DNA of 64,000 nt from CAIUGU01 sp965279735 (GTDB taxonomy: Bacteria > Pseudomonadota > Gammaproteobacteria > Steroidobacterales > Steroidobacteraceae). Both the position numbers and the translations under genes were made by a program. The notes under the pieces are model-generated. The model saw nothing but the letters and a program-made list of their open reading frames with translations, was not told the DNA's origin and made no database searches. Numbering within the stretch: the first letter of the stretch is position 1; each line of letters starts with the position of its first letter. The stretch lies in contig OZ257260.1 in NCBI GenBank assembly GCA_965279735.1, positions 1 to 64,000 of the forward strand, given 5' to 3'. This document shows positions 58,605 to 64,000 of this stretch, piece by piece.

Positions 58605-60221
58605 ATGCAGATCAGGAACGTTCTGGCTCTGGCCGCAGTGACCGTGCTCGCGATGGGTTGCAGTCGTGCACCCGAAGCACCTGCTGCCATCACCTATGAA
58701 CTGCAGCCTCTCGTCCGGGGCGGTTCGCCGTTCCATGGTCTGCAGGGCATGCGGTTCGACAAGGACGACAACCTGTATGCGGTGAGCGTCATCGGTCAGT
58801 CGATCTATAAGGTGGACACGGCGACGGGCAAGGTGGAGACCGTTATTCCGCCGCGGCAAGGCATGGCCGACGACCTGGCCTTCGGGCCGGACGGCACCAT
58901 GGTCTGGACAGCGATCGAAGACGGCATCCTGTACGCGCGTTCGCCCGACGGACCCATCCGCAAGTTGATGGAAAACCAGAAAGGCGTGAACGCCATTTCA
59001 TTCTCGCCGGATGGCAAGCGCCTGTTCGTCTCGCTCGTGTTCTTCGGCGACGCGTTGTACGAAGTGGATGTCACTGGCGAGAAGCCGCCGCGATTGATCG
59101 TCGAAAAGCTGGGTGGCCTGAACGCATTCCAGGTCGGCAACGACGGGATGATTTACGGGCCACTCGTCTTCGGCAAGAGTGTCGTGAAGGTCAATCCCGA
59201 CACCGGCAATATCACCACGGTATCCGGTGACTTCGGCAGTCCCGGCGCGCTCAAGCTGGATTTCAAGGGCTCGGCGTATGTCCTTAACGACGACACGGAA
59301 CTGAAGAAGGTCGATCTGGCAACAGGCAAGGCGAAGGTCGTCGCCACGCTGCCTTCCGGCGCTGACAACCTCGCCATCGATTCCAAAGGACGCATCTTCG
59401 TGTCGCTGTCGATCGGTGCGATCGTCGAAGTGAATCCGGAGACCGGCGCTATCCGCTATGTGGTCGAACCCGCCGTGCTGACTTCTGCGACAGGCGTGTC
59501 TGTGCAGACGGTCGATGGCAAGGACAAGGTGTATCTCGCCGATCTATGGGGCGGCATCCGCGAGATCGACGGCGCCACCGGCAGCATGGAAACCAAAGAG
59601 GTTTCCGTCTTCCAGCCTGCGCATGTTTCGACCACGGCTGACCGTCTGCTCGTCGTGGGACAGGTCTTCGGTATCGTGCAGCTACTGGATCGCGCTACCT
59701 ATGCGGTATTGGGCAGTTGGGACAAGCTGAATTCACCCGGGGATGCACTGGAAGCACCGAATGGCAACATCATTATTGCCGAGACAGGTTCTGGTCGGCT
59801 GCTGCGGATTACGGGCCCGGAAATCACTGACCGGCAAACCATCACCGAAGGGCTGCAAGGTCCGAACGGTCTTGCATGGGCGGGCCCCGATGCTGTGTAT
59901 GTGAGCGAGACTGAAGGCGGTCGCGTCATGCGCGTGAATCTCGCGGATGGCACTACAACCCAGGTGGCTGCGGATCTTGCCCAGCCGGAAGGCATCGCGG
60001 TCGATCCTGCCGGTTCACTGGTAGTGGTCGAGGTGGGCGCGAAGCAGTTGCGGAAGATCAATCCGGAAAGCGGTGAATCGACCGTGCTCGCAGCGAACTT
60101 GCCCGTCGGATTCAGCAACGGTCCAAGCCTGTACCGCTCTGTTGCCGTCAGCCCGACAGCGATCTACATCAATTCGGATGTAAATAATTCCGTATTCAAG
60201 CTGGTGGCGAAGCAGCCGTAA
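58605..60221 (+). CDS. NHL/SMP-30-like beta-propeller lipoprotein
   Basis: A 538-residue protein with lipobox LAMGC (Cys19) and an array of propeller blades: MRFDKDDNLYAVSVIGQSIYKVD, DDLAFGPDGTMVWTAIEDG, ISFSPDGKRLFVSL and others, with a second set near the C-terminus (GPNGLAWAGPDAVYVSETEG). The length suggests two fused six-bladed propellers. Gluconolactonase-like relatives hydrolyse lactones, but the metal ligands are not clear here. It follows the quinoprotein by 19 bp and is likely co-transcribed; it ends at a terminator. Confidence 0.8.
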   Translation: MQIRNVLALAAVTVLAMGCSRAPEAPAAITYELQPLVRGGSPFHGLQGMRFDKDDNLYAVSVIGQSIYKVDTATGKVETVIPPRQGMADDLAFGPDGTMVWTAIEDGILYARSPDGPIRKLMENQKGVNAISFSPDGKRLFVSLVFFGDALYEVDVTGEKPPRLIVEKLGGLNAFQVGNDGMIYGPLVFGKSVVKVNPDTGNITTVSGDFGSPGALKLDFKGSAYVLNDDTELKKVDLATGKAKVVATLPSGADNLAIDSKGRIFVSLSIGAIVEVNPETGAIRYVVEPAVLTSATGVSVQTVDGKDKVYLADLWGGIREIDGATGSMETKEVSVFQPAHVSTTADRLLVVGQVFGIVQLLDRATYAVLGSWDKLNSPGDALEAPNGNIIIAETGSGRLLRITGPEITDRQTITEGLQGPNGLAWAGPDAVYVSETEGGRVMRVNLADGTTTQVAADLAQPEGIAVDPAGSLVVVEVGAKQLRKINPESGESTVLAANLPVGFSNGPSLYRSVAVSPTAIYINSDVNNSVFKLVAKQP

Positions 60222-60230
60222 CGCACGATG

Positions 60231-60266
60231 AGCAGCCGGGTCGGCGATCCGGCTGCTTGTTTTCTA
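60231..60266 (+). terminator. Rho-independent terminator after the propeller gene
   Basis: AGCAGCCGG, loop GTCGGCGAT, CCGGCTGCT, then TGTTTTCTATTT. It is a perfect 9-bp GC-rich stem 9 bp after the stop codon with a T-rich tail that is interrupted but adequate. It separates the plus-strand operon from the convergent cytochrome gene. Confidence 0.78.
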
Positions 60267-60857
60267 TTTCGCGTCTTCAGCTTTCGGTTTTGCAGTGATG
60301 ATGCCACGCGACAGATGGGTCGCGAGTCCTGCAGTCGGCAGCTCCGGCTTGAACGCACGGTGGCACCCTTCGCAATTGAGGACGATCTGGTCGCCCGCTG
60401 CCTGCACGGCAGCCCGATCCTTGTTTCGGGCGGCCTGCGCTGCCGCCAGCGCGCCTTCTGTCATCTTGTCGGCGAAGGCTGCCCATCCAGGCGAGTTCTT
60501 CCATTCCATATCCATCGGACCCGTGCCACCCACTCGCAGCAGCGTGCCAGTCGTTGCTAGTTGAGTCGCGCGATACTCGATCTGTTCCCAATCCGCGTTG
60601 GTCTTCGGCGGGGTGACCTCGGCTGTCCAGATGGGATCAGCGGCCTGGTCGACGAATTTCACCATCAGTACGTTGAAGCTGATGGCGGGCTTGATTTCCT
60701 CCGGCGCAGGAGCGGCTGGAACCGGCTCCGGAACCGCGGCCGTGGGTGCAGCGATGGGTTCCTTGCTGCACGCGGAAAGCGCGAGCAAACCTGCCAGAGC
60801 CAGGGATGGCGCGATGAGTGAAGCCACCTGTGGCCAGGCATCTTTTGCGAATTTCAT
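60264..60857 (-). CDS. Cytochrome c-like lipoprotein
   Basis: A 197-residue lipoprotein (lipobox LSAC) with a proline/alanine-rich linker and one haem-binding motif, CEGCH, near residue 162, in a C-terminal helix, as in cytochrome c-prime or c-556 types. It would be anchored in the periplasmic face of a membrane and could accept electrons from a quinoprotein. The start is the ATG complementary to 60855-60857, which begins the signal peptide; the frame to 61142 adds residues without signal character. Confidence 0.83.
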   Translation of the reverse strand: MKFAKDAWPQVASLIAPSLALAGLLALSACSKEPIAAPTAAVPEPVPAAPAPEEIKPAISFNVLMVKFVDQAADPIWTAEVTPPKTNADWEQIEYRATQLATTGTLLRVGGTGPMDMEWKNSPGWAAFADKMTEGALAAAQAARNKDRAAVQAAGDQIVLNCEGCHRAFKPELPTAGLATHLSRGIITAKPKAEDAK

Positions 60858-61006
60858 GCTTTGCTCCGTGTAACTGAACGCCCAGCCGCCTCTTGTACAG
60901 ATTGCACAGGCAGTTCGTCTGTGCGGTGGCGAACCCGCGCACATGGCTTGCGATCCAAACCCCGGTATAGTTGGTCTTTCGTCGAGACTGGCGGGGGAGA
61001 AACCGG

Positions 61007-62164
61007 ATGCGCTGCAAGGTCCTGTGGTTGTGCTTGTTGGCTGGCACCGGATTGCAGTCCGCCGCCGAGGCGCAGCTCGTGGGCATCGCGCTCGAGCCGA
61101 AGGTCGATCTCGTCGATGGCGTGCAAAAGCCGGTGCAGTCACCGGGGCCGGACATGGCGGTCTTCCTCGAGTTCGAGGGCGCGACCATCAAAAAGGTCGG
61201 GCAGGTCGCTGTGCCTACAGCCATCCAGGGACCGCCCACATCGATCGGCGTAGCAGCAGACAAATCGTTTGCGCTTGTCGGTGCGTCCAACCGCATCGAT
61301 CCCGAAGATCCGACGAAATTTGCACCCAGCAGGATTCTCACTGTCATCGACCTGACGGGGACGGCTCCTCGTGCCGTGCAGACATTGGAACTCGGAGCGC
61401 CTCCGGCTTCGCTCGCGATCAATCCTGCGGGAACGATGGCGATCGCCGTGCATTCGGCAGACCACAGCGTCACGGTGCTTGCGATCAAGGATCGCAGGGC
61501 AACGATCGCCGAGAAGCTCGCCATCGGCGAGAACTCCGGCCCTCTTGAAGCAGCGTTCAGTCCCGATGGCAGACAGGTGTTGCTCACGCGCGGCGGCGAC
61601 AACAGGGTTTCGCTCTATGCCGTTGCAGACGGACGTTTGACCCTGCCATCGTTGCGCGACTTCGGCGCGGGCCTCCGGCCTTTCGGCGTGTCCTGGTGTG
61701 GCACGACCGGTCTCGCAGTGGTCAGCAATTTCGGCATCGGCAATGGCGACATGGACACGGTCAGCCTGATCGATCTCGGCGCCAGTTCACCGCGGGTCGT
61801 CGATACGGTAACTGTGGGTCCTGTTCCCGAAGGCCTGTCGTGCGCCCCGGATGGCAAGCATGCAGCCGCCGCCGTGCAGAACATGAGCAACCGCCCCGCG
61901 AGCAATCCTTTCTATTCGCCGAACAGCCGCGTGGTGTTGCTTGGCATCGAGAACAGGAAGCTGCGACGGCTTGCCGATATGCCGATTGGCGGCTGGTCAC
62001 AAGGCGTGGCCTTTCTGGATGACTCCCAGACCCTTTTTGCAGAGACCGTGCTGGATCGTTCGCTACATGTTTTCCGCATCGAAGGCGAGAACCTGAAAAT
62101 GGCCGCGCCGCCATATGTATTTGAAGAAGGCGCACCGATGGCAATCGGCGTTGCCGGTCGTTGA
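61007..62164 (+). CDS. Exported beta-propeller protein (lactonase-like)
   Basis: A 385-residue protein with a signal peptide (VLWLCLLAGTGLQSAAEAQ) and repeated propeller strands: SIGVAADKSFALVGASNRID, SLAINPAGTMAIAVHSADHSVTVL, LEAAFSPDGRQVLLTRGGDNRVSLY and others. It resembles the YVTN/lactonase-like superfamily; no catalytic residues are certain. ATG 61007 follows GGGGGAG. It is divergent from the cytochrome gene and precedes a MAPEG protein by 28 bp. Confidence 0.75.
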   Translation: MRCKVLWLCLLAGTGLQSAAEAQLVGIALEPKVDLVDGVQKPVQSPGPDMAVFLEFEGATIKKVGQVAVPTAIQGPPTSIGVAADKSFALVGASNRIDPEDPTKFAPSRILTVIDLTGTAPRAVQTLELGAPPASLAINPAGTMAIAVHSADHSVTVLAIKDRRATIAEKLAIGENSGPLEAAFSPDGRQVLLTRGGDNRVSLYAVADGRLTLPSLRDFGAGLRPFGVSWCGTTGLAVVSNFGIGNGDMDTVSLIDLGASSPRVVDTVTVGPVPEGLSCAPDGKHAAAAVQNMSNRPASNPFYSPNSRVVLLGIENRKLRRLADMPIGGWSQGVAFLDDSQTLFAETVLDRSLHVFRIEGENLKMAAPPYVFEEGAPMAIGVAGR

Positions 62165-62192
62165 ATCCGGACGCGTCGACAAAAGAAAACGA

Positions 62193-62567
62193 ATGACAAT
62201 TGCAATGTGGTGTGTGCTGGCCGCGGGCCTTCTGCCTTACGTCGCGACGGTCATCGCGAAGAAGCGGCCGGGCTTCGACAATCACAATCCCCGTACCTGG
62301 CTTGCGAAGCAGGAGGGAGTGAACGCGCGTGCCAATGCCGCACAGATGAATGCGTTCGAGGCGTTCCCGCTTTTTGCGGCGGCCGTCATCATTGCCCATA
62401 CGCTGCGGGGCCCGCAGGCGCTGGTCGATCTGCTGGCCCTGATTTTCATCGGGGCGCGCATCGTCTACCTGATCTGCTATCTCGCCGATCGCGCCACGTT
62501 GCGCTCGCTCATCTGGGCGATCGGCTTCTTCTGCGTCATCGGGATCTTTGTCGCCGCAGCAATCTGA
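62193..62567 (+). CDS. MAPEG family membrane protein
   Basis: A 124-residue protein with four TM segments of the MAPEG superfamily (eicosanoid/glutathione metabolism in eukaryotes): VLAAGLLPYVATVIAKKRPGFDNHNPR at the N-terminus, NAAQMNAFEAFPLFAAAVIIAH with the conserved N-x-x-E-x-x-P pattern, and RIVYLICYLADRATLRSLIW. Bacterial members are poorly characterised. The ATG at 62193 is chosen because it begins the first helix. Confidence 0.85.
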   Translation: MTIAMWCVLAAGLLPYVATVIAKKRPGFDNHNPRTWLAKQEGVNARANAAQMNAFEAFPLFAAAVIIAHTLRGPQALVDLLALIFIGARIVYLICYLADRATLRSLIWAIGFFCVIGIFVAAAI

Positions 62568-62570
62568 AGC

Positions 62571-64000
62571 TTACGGCGTGTTGGTAACCGGACAACCCTG
62601 CAGGTTGAGCTTCGCAGTTTCGACCTGGGCACAGAGCTTCTGCGCATTGCTGGTGAAGGTCCGGATCTGCTCCAGGGCTTCAGCGTAGGTGTGCATGTTG
62701 CCGTGGACCGGTAGATCGCGCGCCACGTCGAGCTTCCAGAACTTCACCGTGTCGGGGTAGCTGTTGCCCCACCAGATGATGTCCCAGCCTTCGTCGATGA
62801 GGTCGCCCTGCGCAACCACCTTGTCACGCGCTACATAGGCGAGCAGCGAATGCGCCATGTGGCTGTTGTTGACGATGCGATAGATGTCGACCTGCATCGA
62901 GCTGTCCTTGAGCTCCAGATGATCGTCGACCGGGATGATTTTCGCGGTTTGCGGTTTACGGCCCAGCGCATCGGGGAACAGTTTCGCCGGCCGTGAAGTG
63001 ACTTCGCGGACGAAGTCGACATTCTGCCGGTTGGTGATCACCGTGAGTCCTTCCGAGACGGCGGCACGCAAGCCACCGGTGTGATCGATGTGGTGATGCG
63101 AAACGACGAGCTGCGTGAGCGGTTTGCCGGGCACCGTTGCGCGGGCCTTCTCGATGATGGCGAGTGCGTTCGCTTCGCTCCCGTAGGCTTCGAAGATCGT
63201 CAGATGATCAGCGAACTCGAACAGGGTTGAATTGCCGCCCACGCTTGATTTCAGATACCAGACACCTTTCGCCACCGGAATGGCTTCGATGATGGGACGC
63301 ACAGAGCCCGGTGCGGCGGCCGAACGAACGTCAGCCGGTGCCGCCAGATTGTCCGCAGGCCCGTCGATCACGTACTTGTCGACATAGATCTTCTGCTGCA
63401 CGACGTTGCGGAAGTCCATGACGGTGTTGTAACCGCTCGGCAGAACCAGGCCGTTGCCATCAACGGGCTGGAAGCCTACGTAGTACGTGCGATAGGTGAC
63501 GTCACCATAGTTGGTATGCGGTGCTACCCAGCTCAGCCAGGTGGGCAGATGCGTATCGCGATGGATTGCCAGCACGAGCGCATCGCCTTGTTTCGTGGTG
63601 ACATCGATGAGTTGCAGATTGCCTTCGCTGCGCAGGTTGCCAAGACGCGTCGCGGGGTCGAGTGCAGCACGGACGATCGACAGCGGATTGTTGAGCATGT
63701 CGATTCGACGTGCGCGTGCGGCGGCATCCGGTGCCCGAACGGCTTTGCCATCTGCACCGACGTTGAACGCGATCTCACCATCCAGCGACTGATTGATCCG
63801 CACCTGCCCCGTCATGTTGCGGGCATAGGCGAACACGAAATCCTGGATATTCCGCTGCTGGACATTCATGCGCCCGTTCGCGAGATCGATGATTCGTTGG
63901 TGCGCGTTGACGTTGATCAGCTTCTGCGGCGAATCCGGCGAGCTGTCGATATTGCCGCCGCCATCCTGCGCAGCCATCTGTCCATAGCCAAGAATCCGCA
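62571..64000 (-). CDS. Secreted metallo-beta-lactamase-fold hydrolase, paralogue (5' end outside window)
   Basis: This minus-strand gene runs off the right edge; 476 codons are visible, and the internal ATG at 63977 is not its start. It matches the protein at 35687-37255 along its whole length: the zinc motif SHHHIDHTGG, NNSHMAHSL, GDLIDEGWD and the C-terminal GCPVTNTP correspond to SHHHIDHTGG, NNSHFASGL, GDLVDEGWD and GCPVTNTF. It is convergent with the MAPEG gene (3 bp between stop codons). It lacks the 7-bp tandem array found after the other copy. Confidence 0.87.
   Translation of the reverse strand, partial: RILGYGQMAAQDGGGNIDSSPDSPQKLINVNAHQRIIDLANGRMNVQQRNIQDFVFAYARNMTGQVRINQSLDGEIAFNVGADGKAVRAPDAAARARRIDMLNNPLSIVRAALDPATRLGNLRSEGNLQLIDVTTKQGDALVLAIHRDTHLPTWLSWVAPHTNYGDVTYRTYYVGFQPVDGNGLVLPSGYNTVMDFRNVVQQKIYVDKYVIDGPADNLAAPADVRSAAAPGSVRPIIEAIPVAKGVWYLKSSVGGNSTLFEFADHLTIFEAYGSEANALAIIEKARATVPGKPLTQLVVSHHHIDHTGGLRAAVSEGLTVITNRQNVDFVREVTSRPAKLFPDALGRKPQTAKIIPVDDHLELKDSSMQVDIYRIVNNSHMAHSLLAYVARDKVVAQGDLIDEGWDIIWWGNSYPDTVKFWKLDVARDLPVHGNMHTYAEALEQIRTFTSNAQKLCAQVETAKLNLQGCPVTNTP

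Overview
The window is a GC-rich chromosomal segment with a gammaproteobacterial core. The order trmJ-iscS-iscU-like-iscA-ndk-rlmN-pilF-hisS-yfgM-bamB-der is a recognisable variant of the gammaproteobacterial isc/ndk/rlmN/hisS/der neighbourhood. The sequences and the accessory content (DUF6152, PQQ propeller, Tat-exported amidohydrolases, NTF2-like proteins) suggest a relative of the Xanthomonadales/Nevskiales/Steroidobacteraceae. That placement is an inference from gene content; no marker gene settles it.

Layout. 0-3.6 kb: secD (5' end cut off by the window), secF and a TerC-family gene. 3.6-8.4 kb: a complete branched-chain amino acid (HAAT/Liv) ABC transporter operon, livJ-H-M-G-F, with a promoter candidate, a hairpin over the livJ stop codon and a 10-codon leader ORF coupled to livH. 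8.4-10 kb: a membrane protein gene, then about 1 kb dense in palindromic elements around a YidD-like ORF. 10-22 kb: suhB (minus), then the housekeeping block trmJ to der, and metX. 22-26.6 kb: an OprP/O-type porin, a DUF3750 gene and convergent tex. 26.9-37.3 kb: minus-strand genes: an M30-like secreted metalloprotease with a coupled lipoprotein, a double NTF2-like secreted protein, a periplasmic glutathione peroxidase, a VTC polyphosphate polymerase/DUF4956/CotH kinase/DUF4159/zinc-ribbon operon, and a secreted metallo-beta-lactamase-fold hydrolase followed by a 7-bp tandem repeat. 37.5-39.7 kb: two paralogous Tat-exported amidohydrolases, tail to tail.

39.7-50.6 kb is accessory DNA: an orphan antitoxin-like regulator, a truncated DUF6883-like gene fused by overlap to DUF4926, a small integron gene-cassette array (two complete attC sites and one half site, no integrase in the window), three unrelated small methyltransferases, GNAT, TonB-C, TIMP-like and SRPBCC genes, and several copies of a GACAGATTT repeat. 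50.7-64 kb holds an acyltransferase, small secreted proteins, an RNase Z-like Tat protein and a periplasmic oxidation-type block (DUF6152, PQQ quinoprotein, beta-propellers, cytochrome c lipoprotein, MAPEG protein). It ends in a close paralogue of the 35.7-kb hydrolase, cut by the right edge.

The best leads are the integron cassette array, an IscU homologue that has lost two of its three cluster-binding cysteines, a LivH with an apparent internal duplication, the VTC/CotH/DUF4956/DUF4159 operon, and the palindrome-rich island at 9-10 kb. All calls come from reading the sequence; no database search was run.
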